NCBI GenBank assembly: GCA_002717655.1
Contig: PBAY01000039.1
Location: 186,001 to 250,000, forward strand
Origin: Phycisphaerae bacterium
Lineage (GTDB): Bacteria; Planctomycetota; Phycisphaerae; Phycisphaerales; SM1A02
DNA length: 64,000 nucleotides
Reading direction: 5' to 3'
In this document: positions 26,486-35,559 of the stretch, piece after piece
Position numbering within the stretch: position 1 is the stretch's first letter
How the letters are laid out: each line of letters begins with the position of its first letter
Notes under the pieces: generated by a model
The model's input: the letters and a program-made list of their open reading frames with translations, nothing else
What the model was told of the DNA's origin: nothing
Databases searched by the model: none
Translations under genes and position numbers: made by a program

Positions 26486-27658
26486 TCAGCTTCCCGTGGC
26501 TTTCCCTGCAGCACCTGCAGGTTTCTGGTTCATCTGTTTCATTTCATCAGCAGAGACCACCTGCACTTGAAGTCCGGGTCGATATTTGCTTCCACCTTCG
26601 GTGATGATGGTGGCGCCGGCTTCGAGACCGGTGGTCACGACCACGTGGTCTCCAAAATCAGGTCCCAAGGTGATCGTTGTATGGACAGGTGTCTGGCCAT
26701 CCTTCATCGTCCAGACGAACTTCTCTGAGGCACTGCTCTGAACACAGGTCGCTGGAATGATGACGGCGTCTTCAAGCACCTTCAGCCGCACCTTGATCGA
26801 GACAAACTGTCCCGGCATGAGTGACAGGTCTTCATTTTCGATCAAGGCCCACATTTCAACGGTGGAGGTGTCGGAGTCCACGATGTTGTCCACGAAATTG
26901 ACCTGACCGGTCCTGCTGTAGTTCGGATCGGTTGGAATCGTCACCTCGACCATGAGTGGATTCTGGCCACCCCGGCTCTGTTTGAGGTATTCAGGCCATT
27001 CGGATCCAGCAGGATCGAAAATCGCGCGAATCGGCGAGATCTGAATCACGTTCGCCAGTTGGGCATTGAGGCCCGGGCCTACCAGTGAACCTTCGTCAAA
27101 GAAGGTGCGACCGACCCGATACATGTTCTGCTCGGGAACCTCAGGCATGACGACGTTGCACCATTCCACACTCAACTCGGCCTGCACAACCTTTGATTTT
27201 GCGACTTCAACATTGGCCTGAGCCTTGGCGAGCTTCGTTTCAAGTTCGTCGTAGTACTCGCGGGAAACGGCACCTTCATCAACAAGTTTCTTGTTTCGCT
27301 GCAGCTGACTTCGGCAATATTCAACATCGGCTATGGCCGCACCAAGATCGGCAACAGCTGCTTCAAGATTCGCCCTGAAGGGTTGATCCTGAATGCTGTA
27401 GAGCGTCTGATTCGGCTCAACAAGCCCACCCTGAGTGAAATGGATCCTTTCCATGATGCCTTCGACGCGGGCGTTGATGCCCATCGTTCGCACCGCTTCG
27501 GTCTTGCCTGGATAGGTTCGATAGACCGGCACATCCGCCGTACTCGACGTACCTGTTACGACGGGAATCGGAGGGATTTGCTGCTGGACCTCCTGTTTAC
27601 AGGAAATCACCACGGTGCTGCAAAGGAGCAGTCCAAGTGTCTTGGCAATGGTCCTCAT
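26486..27658 (-). CDS. RND efflux periplasmic adaptor (membrane fusion) lipoprotein
   Basis: A 390-residue adaptor that links the RND pump to the outer-membrane channel. A signal with lipobox (LLLCSTVVISC) shows it is lipid-anchored. It has the HlyD/AcrA layout: a barrel-sandwich strand near MGINARVEGIMERIHFTQGG, a coiled-coil hairpin (about residues 95-170, AKAQANVEVAKSKVVQAELS), the second half of the lipoyl-like domain, then beta-barrel and membrane-proximal domains (SLMPGQFVSIKVRL). It overlaps the upstream outer-membrane gene by 4 bp (ATGA), a sign of coupled translation. Confidence 0.95.
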   Translation of the reverse strand: MRTIAKTLGLLLCSTVVISCKQEVQQQIPPIPVVTGTSSTADVPVYRTYPGKTEAVRTMGINARVEGIMERIHFTQGGLVEPNQTLYSIQDQPFRANLEAAVADLGAAIADVEYCRSQLQRNKKLVDEGAVSREYYDELETKLAKAQANVEVAKSKVVQAELSVEWCNVVMPEVPEQNMYRVGRTFFDEGSLVGPGLNAQLANVIQISPIRAIFDPAGSEWPEYLKQSRGGQNPLMVEVTIPTDPNYSRTGQVNFVDNIVDSDTSTVEMWALIENEDLSLMPGQFVSIKVRLKVLEDAVIIPATCVQSSASEKFVWTMKDGQTPVHTTITLGPDFGDHVVVTTGLEAGATIITEGGSKYRPGLQVQVVSADEMKQMNQKPAGAAGKATGS

Positions 27659-29163
27659 TCCGATTCCTTTCCATGCGCGGCCAGCGCATCAGCCTCGGCT
27701 GCTTCAGCATCTTCCTCATTCAACGGGACCTCTCCAGGAGTCCATCCACCTCCAAGGGCTCGATAGACTTCGACCAGCGTTTCTGCCGCCAGTCCGGATG
27801 CCTGAACACGCTCGTCCTCCAGAGTCAGGAGTGCCTGCTGAGCAGTCAGTACAGTCAGAAAGTCGAGTGTTCCGGCGCTGTACTGCATCGTGGCCAGTTC
27901 AACTGCTTTGCGGCCAGCCACGGTTCCCATCTTGAGAATGTCTCGTTCACGTGCTGAAAGCACGAAGCCTGCCAGCGCGGTTTCGACTTCAGCCAATGCA
28001 ACCAGCGCTTTCTGTTCATAATCAAGCAAGGCCTGTTGTGTGATGGCTTCAGCTTCTTCGACGGCAGCCTTGAGCCTTCCTCCATTGAAGAAGTCCCAGG
28101 ACACACCTGGACCAGCCGAGTAGGTACGGCTTGACCAGTTCCAGATGTCATTGAAATTGGAAGCTGTGAACGCAAAGCTGCCGGTCAGGCGAATCGACGG
28201 GTAGAGCGCCGCCTCGGCTTGACCAATTCGTGCCGTCGCCGCCGCCAGCGTTCGCTCCGCAGCCCTCAGATCAGGGCGTCTGCGAATCAGATCTGCAGGA
28301 ATGCCAATGGCTATTTCACCTGGAGGGATGGGAATACCTCGGCCCCCATCAAGTTGTTCCGCGAGCCCTTGCTGGGTTCGCCCGAGGAGTACGGCCAGAT
28401 TGCCGATCTCCTGCGCCAGTTGGGATTCAATCCGTGGAAGCTGGGCTTCGAACTGGTAGTACTGGGTTTCCGCCTGATAGACCTCAAGCAATGAATTGGT
28501 GCCGACATCCTCCATGTCCCGAGTCAGCTTGAGCAGGATGCGGCTGGAGTTGAGGGTGGCCTGAACGACTTCCCAACGTCCCTGGAGTGTTCGAATATTG
28601 ATGTAGCTGGAAGCCACATCGGCACGCAGCGAAACCATGACTCCACGCCAGTCTTCGATGATGCCTTCCCATTCCGCAGTGGCAGCCTCGATTGCCCGGG
28701 CAATTCTGCCGAAGAGATCCAGTTCCCAGCTGGCATCAAGTCCGAGGCCCCAGTTGTTGAATGGCCCACCGACGCTGTATCCCGACTGGTCAAAGTCCGT
28801 ATCACTGACTCTTGAACGACTGTAGCCAGCCAAGGCCTTCACATCAGGATAGAGATCGGAGGAGGCGATTCCGTATTGAGCTCGGTATTGATCGATGCGA
28901 GCCACGGCAATCATGAGACTTCGATTATTGGCATCAGCTTCGGCAATCAACTCATTGAGGATGGGATCCTCAAAGCAATGCCACCATTGATCCCAGTTCG
29001 GTGTCCCCTCGGTTTCGTTCGGGGCCTCTGCTTGAGCCCAGGTTTCCGGCATCTGGAGATCAGGTCGTTTGTAATCAGGCCCGACCTTGCAGCTCACCAG
29101 CAGGCCTGTGACCAGAATGGTCATCAGGATCAAGCTCGGAATGGAGATCTGGCGTGAAGTCAC
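27655..29163 (-). CDS. Outer-membrane efflux lipoprotein, NodT/OprM family
   Basis: A 502-residue TolC-like outer-membrane channel of the tripartite pump. A GTG start leads into a lipoprotein signal (LILMTILVTGLLVSC) followed by KVGPDYKRP, the typical NodT/OprM mature N-terminus. Two internally similar halves each carry the long coiled coils, with GLGLDASWELDLFGRIARA and GPGVSWDFFNGGRLKAAVEE as the paired motifs, and IPADLIRRRPDLRAAERTL between. It is the first gene of the efflux operon. A TAATCT box lies 4 nt before the GTG, rather close for a -10. Confidence 0.95.
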   Translation of the reverse strand: MTSRQISIPSLILMTILVTGLLVSCKVGPDYKRPDLQMPETWAQAEAPNETEGTPNWDQWWHCFEDPILNELIAEADANNRSLMIAVARIDQYRAQYGIASSDLYPDVKALAGYSRSRVSDTDFDQSGYSVGGPFNNWGLGLDASWELDLFGRIARAIEAATAEWEGIIEDWRGVMVSLRADVASSYINIRTLQGRWEVVQATLNSSRILLKLTRDMEDVGTNSLLEVYQAETQYYQFEAQLPRIESQLAQEIGNLAVLLGRTQQGLAEQLDGGRGIPIPPGEIAIGIPADLIRRRPDLRAAERTLAAATARIGQAEAALYPSIRLTGSFAFTASNFNDIWNWSSRTYSAGPGVSWDFFNGGRLKAAVEEAEAITQQALLDYEQKALVALAEVETALAGFVLSARERDILKMGTVAGRKAVELATMQYSAGTLDFLTVLTAQQALLTLEDERVQASGLAAETLVEVYRALGGGWTPGEVPLNEEDAEAAEADALAAHGKESE

Positions 29164-29243
29164 CCGGAGATTAGACCACGTTCATGGCCTTGCAGGCAAA
29201 TCAGATATTCCAATGAAGATATGCATGACTGCGGTCAGCCTGC

Positions 29244-29249
29244 GATACT
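29244..29249 (+). promoter_or_regulatory. Start-proximal -10 box of EamA transporter gene
   Basis: GATACT ends 6 nt before the GTG at 29256. No Shine-Dalgarno and no clear -35. Confidence 0.35.
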
Positions 29250-29255
29250 TCCAAA

Positions 29256-30275
29256 GTGACTCATGACGTACTAGTTGGCTCCTCGGCTTCGATCGGTGCA
29301 GCGCTGTGCTGGGTGGTGACGGCTCTTGCCATTGCTGCTGCTGGTCGGCGGGTGGGATCATCCCTTGTGAATGTATCCCGATTGATTGTGGCAGTCATTC
29401 TTCTGGCGGTTGTTCATCGTCTGATCTTCGGGAACTGGTGGCCCGAAGTCTCGAATGAATCAATTGCCTGGCTCGCGGCCTCAGGGATCATCGGGCTGGG
29501 CATCGGGGACCAGCTGCTCTTTCAGGCGTTGGTCGATGCAGGTTCCCGGATGACCACCTTGCTGCTCACGTTGGCACCTCCACTGACGGCGATCATCGCC
29601 TGGCCGGTTCTCGATGAGACCCTGAGCATCATGGCCATTCTGGGGATGACCATAACGCTGGGAGGCATTGCCTGGGTTGTAGCCGAACAGGAGTCCGCCG
29701 GTGGCCATCATCCTCATCCAAGACGTGGTGTGCTGCTTGGCGTCGGTGCCGGGCTTGCTCAGGCAGTGGGCTTGATTCTGGCCAAACTCGGCATGGCGAT
29801 TCCTGATGCAGCTGGACACACGATGGACCCATGGTCGGCCACGCTGGTTCGAATCGTCTTCGGAGTCATGATGGCTTTCGTGCTTCTTCTGATCCTCAGG
29901 GCCAAGAAGTTGAAAGGGAAACAACAGACAGGGGCAAATCGAAAGATGAGTGGGGGTGTGCTCGGTCTGATTGTGATCGGCGCAGTATTCGGGCCTGTTC
30001 TGGGTGTCTGGTTCAGTCTGATCGGGATTGAACGGATGAATACCGCGATCGCGGCGACATTGATGTCCCTGTCGCCGATCTTCATTCTTCCATTCGCATC
30101 ATGGGTTGAAAAGGAACGCATCACCAGACGCGCTGTTCTGGGTGCGGTGGTTTCAGTCGTTGGCGTAGCTGTTCTTGCGTTTGGTCTGGCCGGCGAAGAT
30201 CTGCCGCTTGCAGCTGAACCAGAGGTCGTACCTCAGCCGAGTTCCACAAGTCTGCAACCAGGTTCAACATCGTAG
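29256..30275 (+). CDS. DMT-superfamily EamA transporter
   Basis: A 339-residue inner-membrane protein with about ten hydrophobic helices in two EamA repeats (about residues 5-145 and 160-315), the fold of the drug/metabolite transporter superfamily. Motifs such as ITLGGIAWVVAEQE at the end of repeat one and FVEKERI-type sequence near the end of repeat two (ASWVEKERITRRAVLGAVVS) fit the family. Substrate unknown. The GTG start has a GATACT box 6 nt upstream. The last 43 bp overlap the convergent peptidase E gene, where the C-terminal tail is hydrophilic and Pro/Ser-rich. Confidence 0.9.
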   Translation: MTHDVLVGSSASIGAALCWVVTALAIAAAGRRVGSSLVNVSRLIVAVILLAVVHRLIFGNWWPEVSNESIAWLAASGIIGLGIGDQLLFQALVDAGSRMTTLLLTLAPPLTAIIAWPVLDETLSIMAILGMTITLGGIAWVVAEQESAGGHHPHPRRGVLLGVGAGLAQAVGLILAKLGMAIPDAAGHTMDPWSATLVRIVFGVMMAFVLLLILRAKKLKGKQQTGANRKMSGGVLGLIVIGAVFGPVLGVWFSLIGIERMNTAIAATLMSLSPIFILPFASWVEKERITRRAVLGAVVSVVGVAVLAFGLAGEDLPLAAEPEVVPQPSSTSLQPGSTS

Positions 30276-30946
30276 GGATCACAACCCTTTCGGAAGATAC
30301 GAGCCTGGGCACCGATCAATTCAAACTGATCATTCTCGACCCGGATGAAACCGGCTTCCCACAATCCGACGACGGGCGTTTCATTCATTTCGTGGAACTC
30401 ACGAATCCGGTCATCACGTGTCTCTCCGAAATGCTCCACGAATTCCTCTTCATGCTTGACCCAGATTGAACCGGCGTAGTAGTGGGCATTGACCTGGAAA
30501 GGTACGAGTCCGATTGCCTTGAAGCTGCTTGGCTGCGTGATGGGCATGTCATTCGTAGTCTGCATCGTGGGGCAGGCGACGTTGGTTCCAGCACTGACAC
30601 CCATGTATGGCAGATCATCATTGATGACACGATCGCGGATCAGATCGACCAGATCCAACCGATGAAGATCTGCAATCAGACGAAAGGTATTGCCACCACC
30701 GACTGAGATCGCCTCCGCTTCACGGATGGCTTTGGCAGGATCTGCATGCCGATGAATCCCGTCGATTTCATAGCCGGCGTTGAGGCCACGTTCCGTCATC
30801 AAGTTGGTGTAGGCCTCATGATCATGAAGCGCATAGGGAATGAACAGGATGCGCTTGATGTCACCAAAATGTCGGCGCATTTCATCGTTGTAGAGCTGCC
30901 GACGTTCCTCGGTTCTGAATCCGCCACTTCCAAGCAGGGCACGCAT
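30233..30946 (-). CDS. pepE: Peptidase E (alpha-aspartyl dipeptidase, family S51)
   Basis: A 237-residue cytoplasmic serine peptidase that hydrolyses Asp-X dipeptides. The nucleophile is in YMGVSAGTNVACPTM, with AISVGGGNTFRLIADLH and the later AHYYAGSIWVKHEEEF and EFHEM regions as in PepE. The ATG has a good ribosome site (AAAGGAA, 6-7 nt upstream). It begins 15 bp after the ABC permease gene, so it is likely the third gene of that operon. Its end overlaps the convergent EamA gene. Confidence 0.9.
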   Translation of the reverse strand: MRALLGSGGFRTEERRQLYNDEMRRHFGDIKRILFIPYALHDHEAYTNLMTERGLNAGYEIDGIHRHADPAKAIREAEAISVGGGNTFRLIADLHRLDLVDLIRDRVINDDLPYMGVSAGTNVACPTMQTTNDMPITQPSSFKAIGLVPFQVNAHYYAGSIWVKHEEEFVEHFGETRDDRIREFHEMNETPVVGLWEAGFIRVENDQFELIGAQARIFRKGCDPYDVEPGCRLVELG

Positions 30947-30961
30947 GTTGAATTCCTTTCG

Positions 30962-31729
30962 TCAGAAGTCGCGTCGATTGTAGATCTTCAATGAAGCAAG
31001 CAGCATGATGATCGTCGCGCCCACAAAGCAACCAGTCGCCATCCAGGGCCATTGTCCAGCCTTGATTTCCATGAACACATACACATCAATTGACTTGAAC
31101 AGGCTGATTTCGTCGATTTCCTGAATCAGATAGAAGGCGAAGTTGAGCAGCATGATTCCGATCAGGATGATCCCCGCACGGAGTTGATGGCTGCTCAGGG
31201 ATGACACAAGAGTCGTGAATGTGATGAGCGTGATCAGAAACAGCGACATGTAACTGCTGGCAAGAAGCACATCACTCCAGGCAAGTGTTTCATCGACAGC
31301 GGGAGAGATCCAGATCGCTGTGAATGAGGTCAGATACACCGGAATGATCACCAGCGTCACCACCACGAGCCATCGCGTCAGGAGCACTCTGCTTCTGGAC
31401 ACAGGTCTCGACAGGAGAAACTCGGCTGTCTTCTGATCAGGGTCACGAGCGACGATCCCACTGGTCAGAAAGGCCGCGGCAGCAAGTCCAAAGAGACTGC
31501 ATCCCTTGAACCACTGCTGTACGGCGAAATATGGCCAGTACCCTTCGATTTCAACTGAGTCCAGAAGTCTCTGCAGAGATTCAAATGGAACGAGCTTTGC
31601 GATCGCTGGAACATTGTCCCGGAATTTCGGCCAATAGATGATGGCAGCAACAAGTGCTGCTTCCAGAATGACGAAGTAACCCAGCGCAATCCACCAGGCA
31701 TCACGAAGGTATTGCCGAAGGAGGCTCAT
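30962..31729 (-). CDS. ABC-2 type transporter permease
   Basis: A 255-residue membrane protein with six predicted transmembrane helices and the ABC-2 pattern: one helix, a large extracytoplasmic stretch, then GIVARDPDQKTAEFLLSRPVSRSRVLLTRW, the conserved coupling region next to helix 3. It overlaps the ATPase gene by 4 bp (ATGA), forming a two-gene exporter, with pepE downstream. Substrate unknown. Confidence 0.9.
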   Translation of the reverse strand: MSLLRQYLRDAWWIALGYFVILEAALVAAIIYWPKFRDNVPAIAKLVPFESLQRLLDSVEIEGYWPYFAVQQWFKGCSLFGLAAAAFLTSGIVARDPDQKTAEFLLSRPVSRSRVLLTRWLVVVTLVIIPVYLTSFTAIWISPAVDETLAWSDVLLASSYMSLFLITLITFTTLVSSLSSHQLRAGIILIGIMLLNFAFYLIQEIDEISLFKSIDVYVFMEIKAGQWPWMATGCFVGATIIMLLASLKIYNRRDF

Positions 31730-32610
31730 TGTACAGCCTCCTTTTTATAGAGGTGGTCGAAGAGCTCTTCGAGATTTGCTCGATCATCACGCAGTCCAGC
31801 GATTGGAAGCGAGCCAAGTTCAACCATCAGTTCTTCAAGCGGACAGGAGAATTGAACCTTCCAATGTGATCCTGAACCGGTCCATTTGAATGCTGGATTC
31901 GAGGGAAGCTGATCAGCTACGAGTGCCTCGCGGAACTGGATATTCAATTGTCCTGAAAGATCTGCAAGCAGTTCATCCACAGGACCATCACGGAGAACCT
32001 TGCCATGATGAAGAAAGGTCACTCGAGAGCAGAGTCGCTGTGTGCTGAACAGATCATGCGAAGAAAGAAAGATGGTTCGGCCTCGCTCAACTTCGGCCTT
32101 GAGCAGATCTTCAGCAATGCGTCGAGCTTCTGGATCCAAGGCTTCCATTGGCTCATCGAGGATCATCAACGGCGCATTGCACGCAATTGCCTGGACCAGC
32201 AACAGTTTGCGTTTCATCCCGTGGCTCAAGGCGCCGACCCTGCGATTGCCGGGGACACCGAATCCTTCCATCAGGTGCCTGGCTCGTTCATGATCCGGCG
32301 AAGGGTGATAGCGAATCGCGAAGTCAAGAAGTTCAGATGATTTCATCCGGTGGTAGAGGGTTGTCTCCGCGGGGGCGTAGCCGACACGCCGTCGAACAGC
32401 CAGTGCATTGGATCCGACATCAATCCCATCTATGGTGATTTCCCCGTCATCAGGATGTACGACGCCGACAAGACATTTAAGAAGTGTCGATTTGCCGGCG
32501 CCATTTGGCCCGACGAATCCATGAATGGTTCCCTGGGCCACATCGAGGTCGACCCCTCGTAGAACGGGGGTTGATCGGTAGGACTTGCTGAGTGCTCTGG
32601 TACGAATCAT
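31726..32610 (-). CDS. ABC transporter ATPase of an ABC-2 exporter
   Basis: A 294-residue ATPase. Walker A is GFVGPNGAGKSTLLKCLVG, the signature is LSHGMKRKLLLVQAIACNA (a variant of LSGGQ), Walker B is LMILDEPMEALDPEARR, and the switch His is in TIFLSSHDLFS. The C-terminal 70 residues form an extra domain common in exporters of this class. ATG 32610 (starting MIRTRALSKSYRS) is preferred over in-frame upstream codons because the family starts there and a TATCCT -10 box ends 9 nt before it. Partner permease overlaps downstream. Confidence 0.93.
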   Translation of the reverse strand: MIRTRALSKSYRSTPVLRGVDLDVAQGTIHGFVGPNGAGKSTLLKCLVGVVHPDDGEITIDGIDVGSNALAVRRRVGYAPAETTLYHRMKSSELLDFAIRYHPSPDHERARHLMEGFGVPGNRRVGALSHGMKRKLLLVQAIACNAPLMILDEPMEALDPEARRIAEDLLKAEVERGRTIFLSSHDLFSTQRLCSRVTFLHHGKVLRDGPVDELLADLSGQLNIQFREALVADQLPSNPAFKWTGSGSHWKVQFSCPLEELMVELGSLPIAGLRDDRANLEELFDHLYKKEAVQ

Positions 32611-32619
32611 GACTGGAGC

Positions 32620-32625
32620 AGGATA
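32620..32625 (-). promoter_or_regulatory. Start-proximal -10 box of ABC exporter operon
   Basis: TATCCT on the minus strand, 9 nt before the ATPase ATG. A TAGACT for the divergent tag gene lies 6 bp away on the other strand (32632-32637), so the two promoters are packed together. Confidence 0.4.
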
Positions 32626-32659
32626 GGCGACTAGACTCCGAATAGGATGTGATTTATAC

Positions 32660-33238
32660 ATGAACGAACTCGAACGTTGTCCCTGGTGCGGCACCGATCC
32701 GCAATACGTCGCCTATCACGATGAGGAGTGGGGTGTGCCGGTACGTGAGGGTACGGCCCTGTTTGCGAAGCTGATTCTCGATACGTTCCAGTCAGGGCTG
32801 TCATGGCTGGTGGTACTGCGAAAGCGTCAGGCCATCCTCGAATTGATGGACGATCTCGATCCATATCGGTTGGCGGGTTGGGACAGCAGTCGAATCGAGC
32901 AGTTGCTTGGTGATGATCGGGTCATCCGAAACCGGGCAAAGATCAAAGCGGCGGTAAGCAATGCCCGTTGCTATCTCGAGTTGGAGCAGACCGGTGCTTC
33001 CTTCTCAGATCTGCTGTGGGCACATGTCGGAGGTCAGCCAATCATCAATGCCCGAAACCGGATGAGTGATATCGTCGACCGGACTCCGGAATCCGAGTCC
33101 ATGGCCCGTGAGTTGAAAGCGCTGGGATTCAAATGGACCGGACCGGTGGTGTGCTATGCCTTCATGCAGGCCGTGGGAATGGTGAATGACCATTTGGTGA
33201 GCTGTCATCGATACACGGCCTGTCGGGAACTCTCCTGA
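32660..33238 (+). CDS. tag: DNA-3-methyladenine glycosylase I
   Basis: Excises 3-methyladenine from alkylated DNA. The 192-residue length matches E. coli Tag. It opens with the zinc-site Cys region (RCPWCGTDPQYVAYHDEEWG), has FAKLILDTFQSGLSWLVVLRKRQ with the helix-hairpin region, and ends with the second zinc ligands HLVSCHRY. It begins 49 bp from the divergent ABC ATPase start. The stop directly abuts the stop of the convergent amidase gene, with no spacer. Confidence 0.96.
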   Translation: MNELERCPWCGTDPQYVAYHDEEWGVPVREGTALFAKLILDTFQSGLSWLVVLRKRQAILELMDDLDPYRLAGWDSSRIEQLLGDDRVIRNRAKIKAAVSNARCYLELEQTGASFSDLLWAHVGGQPIINARNRMSDIVDRTPESESMARELKALGFKWTGPVVCYAFMQAVGMVNDHLVSCHRYTACRELS

Positions 33239-34981
33239 TCAGGCAAGCGGTCTTCGTGGTTTGGTCAGCCAGCAGCTTCGTTCAATCTCACGCCCCAACC
33301 TCAACAGGGTGCCTTCATCGAAGAGCCGTCCGATCATGGTCACACCGTGCGGACTTCCACTTTCCTTGAGTCCAACTGGTACGGTCAGAGAGGGATGTCC
33401 GGTGCAGTTCATCGAGATGATCAGACCTTCTGCAAAGGAGGGTGCGATGATGGCATCGATATTCGAGAACACCTCTGCGAAGTGTTCCATGCACTGTCGC
33501 CGGAATCGATCTGCCTGGACAAGTTCCGGACCGGGAATGAACCATGACTGCCTGAAGGTATTTGGCCATGCTTCAGGTTCCTGCCAGGCCAGCTTGTCAT
33601 CCTCATTACTTCTTGTCAGTGATTCAAAGGCAGCGGTTGCTTCAGCCAGAAGAATCAGGAACAGTGAATCCCATGGCCACGCGGGCAACTTGATTTCCTG
33701 AAGCCTCACGCCTGACTTGCGAAGCGCTTCCACGGCCTGGAGTTCAATTCGGCCTGTTTCATCATCACTGAACCACTTCGGGTCATAGGCGACTCGAAGA
33801 CCCTGAGCGGTTGATGCGGTGTCGACGTGGAGTGGTTGTGATACGGATGCTGGGTCACCGGGACTGGCGCCATTGATGGCAGCAAGAACAGGTGCGGCAT
33901 CATCCACATGTCGCACGATGGGTCCCACCTTGTCCAGTGACCAGCACAGCGCCATGGCGCCATCACGAGGCACACGTCCGAAGGTTGGACGAAGACCGAC
34001 CGTGCCACATCGCAGAGATGGGGAAACGATCGAACCACAGGTTTCCGTACCCAATGTGAATCCAACCAGTCCTGCAGCGGTCGCTGCGGCGGAACCCGCG
34101 CTCGAGCCACTGGATCCTTCTTCCGTATTCCATGGATTGTTGGTTCGTCCTCCAAACCAGGTGTCGTTGTAGGCCAGAGCGCCAAGTGAAAGCTTGGCGA
34201 CGAGAATGGCACCTGCTTCATTGAGTCGTTCGATGACAACGGCGGTCGTCTTGGGTATTCGATCCTTGTGTGTTTCAGCTCCCCAGGTCGTCTTGATGCC
34301 AGCGGTATCGAAGAGGTCCTTGGCGCCCCAGGGAATTCCGTGCAATGGTCCTCGCCATTGGCCAGCATCCATTTCCTGATCAGCGGATCGGGCCTGAATC
34401 AATGCTTCATCCTCCATCAGGGTGATGACACACTTCAGTTCCGGATCATGTTTCTTGAGACGATCGAGATAGAGTCGTGTGAGCCTGACGCTCGTCAATT
34501 CCCGCGTACGAAGCCAGTGGCTCAATTCAGCAATCGAGGCATAGGCGATCTCGGAGTCTTCCGCGGGTAGACGACGTACGACCTTCGGCAGTTCATTGGG
34601 ATCCCCCTGAGCCGTTGAGAGATGTGGAGCATGGCCAGGAAGCAACGGGTTGAAGGTCAGTGCGGGAAAGAGATCATTCGGCAGCTCCGGTCCGGCCATC
34701 CGTTGATGGATCCAGCGAACCTGATCCTTGATGGTCTTGGCCATCATGGACCGCTCCTTGGGCGTGAAGGTCATTCCCGTCAACTTCTCCGCCTGTGCAA
34801 TGGTCGCCGCCGTGATCTTCGGCAAGGGACGACCGTTGGCGCCATCAAGTGGTTCGCCAGCAGCAATGTCGACAAGTCCTTTCAGCTCATCATCACCGAA
34901 TGCCATTCGGCTGGCGATGCCTGATGCCGAAACAGCGGCCATGAATGCAAAAAACTGACGGCGAGCGAAGTGTTGTTTCAT
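33239..34981 (-). CDS. Tat-exported amidase-signature hydrolase
   Basis: A 580-residue member of the amidase signature family (Ser-cisSer-Lys triad). The Lys is in GIPWGAKDLFDTAG, and the two Ser in EGSSGSSAGSAAATAAGLVG and TLGTETCGSIVSPS. The N-terminus KQHFARRQFFAFMAAVSASG is a twin-arginine signal, so a folded periplasmic enzyme is expected; most family members are cytoplasmic. The first 130 residues after the signal form an extra domain absent from GatA. The substrate could be a peptide amide, an aryl amide or a carbamate and cannot be told. ATG 34981 is preferred over the longer frame because a TACCAT box ends 6 nt before it and the Tat motif follows at once. Confidence 0.92.
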   Translation of the reverse strand: MKQHFARRQFFAFMAAVSASGIASRMAFGDDELKGLVDIAAGEPLDGANGRPLPKITAATIAQAEKLTGMTFTPKERSMMAKTIKDQVRWIHQRMAGPELPNDLFPALTFNPLLPGHAPHLSTAQGDPNELPKVVRRLPAEDSEIAYASIAELSHWLRTRELTSVRLTRLYLDRLKKHDPELKCVITLMEDEALIQARSADQEMDAGQWRGPLHGIPWGAKDLFDTAGIKTTWGAETHKDRIPKTTAVVIERLNEAGAILVAKLSLGALAYNDTWFGGRTNNPWNTEEGSSGSSAGSAAATAAGLVGFTLGTETCGSIVSPSLRCGTVGLRPTFGRVPRDGAMALCWSLDKVGPIVRHVDDAAPVLAAINGASPGDPASVSQPLHVDTASTAQGLRVAYDPKWFSDDETGRIELQAVEALRKSGVRLQEIKLPAWPWDSLFLILLAEATAAFESLTRSNEDDKLAWQEPEAWPNTFRQSWFIPGPELVQADRFRRQCMEHFAEVFSNIDAIIAPSFAEGLIISMNCTGHPSLTVPVGLKESGSPHGVTMIGRLFDEGTLLRLGREIERSCWLTKPRRPLA

Positions 34982-34987
34982 GCCTGA

Positions 34988-34993
34988 ATGGTA
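34988..34993 (-). promoter_or_regulatory. Start-proximal -10 box of the amidase gene
   Basis: TACCAT on the minus strand, 6 nt before the ATG at 34981; no Shine-Dalgarno. Confidence 0.4.
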
Positions 34994-35023
34994 TCGCGTC
35001 ACAGACGCTGGTGGTTACGTATC

Positions 35024-35392
35024 TCAGGCTGTTGTTGCTGTCGTGATCTTGAAGCCACATTCAGGGCAGTTGTTGCGGGTAATGCCGGCGAGGTTGTAGC
35101 CACAGCGAGCACAGGATCCGATCCCTTTCCTCGCCCTGTTTTCAACGAACATGGCGATCGACATGCCGATCAGAAGCAGTGGAGCAGCGATCCCGAAAAT
35201 GAAACCTGCTTCAGGACGGACATGGTTGTCCGTGAAGAGACCAATCATCTCATTTCTCCACTCCATGGTGATCATCTGTTCCGTGGGTCCCGGCCCCGGC
35301 CATTCCATTCCCCATTCGCAGAGTGTCATGTGCAGAACAATCGCGACCAGCAGAAATGTAAAAGCCAATATGGTCCGAGCAGAAGTACACAT
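35024..35392 (-). CDS. Two-span membrane protein with C-terminal zinc ribbon
   Basis: A 122-residue protein from ATG 35392, with hydrophobic helices at about residues 6-24 and 62-80 and a C-terminal zinc-ribbon CARCGYNLAGITRNNCPECG. This ribbon form (CxxCGYxL...CPECG) is frequent in planctomycete proteins and helped the taxonomic guess. The function of the family is unknown to me. In-frame codons up to 35449 would add 19 residues, but no ribosome site favours either start. Upstream sequence has AGGA about 11 nt before the ATG. Confidence 0.7.
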   Translation of the reverse strand: MCTSARTILAFTFLLVAIVLHMTLCEWGMEWPGPGPTEQMITMEWRNEMIGLFTDNHVRPEAGFIFGIAAPLLLIGMSIAMFVENRARKGIGSCARCGYNLAGITRNNCPECGFKITTATTA

Positions 35393-35559
35393 GTGTGTTG
35401 AATTCCTGATTGTGCTGTGGCCCCTGATATCCATGCATACGCACGCCATCCAGCAAGTGATCCCTTCGGAACTTCAGTACATCGAAAACCGTGTCTGCCA
35501 GAGTTGCTCGGCATGGCATCGGGTACCCTTGTAGGCAGGCCATTTCAGGAGAGGTCTCC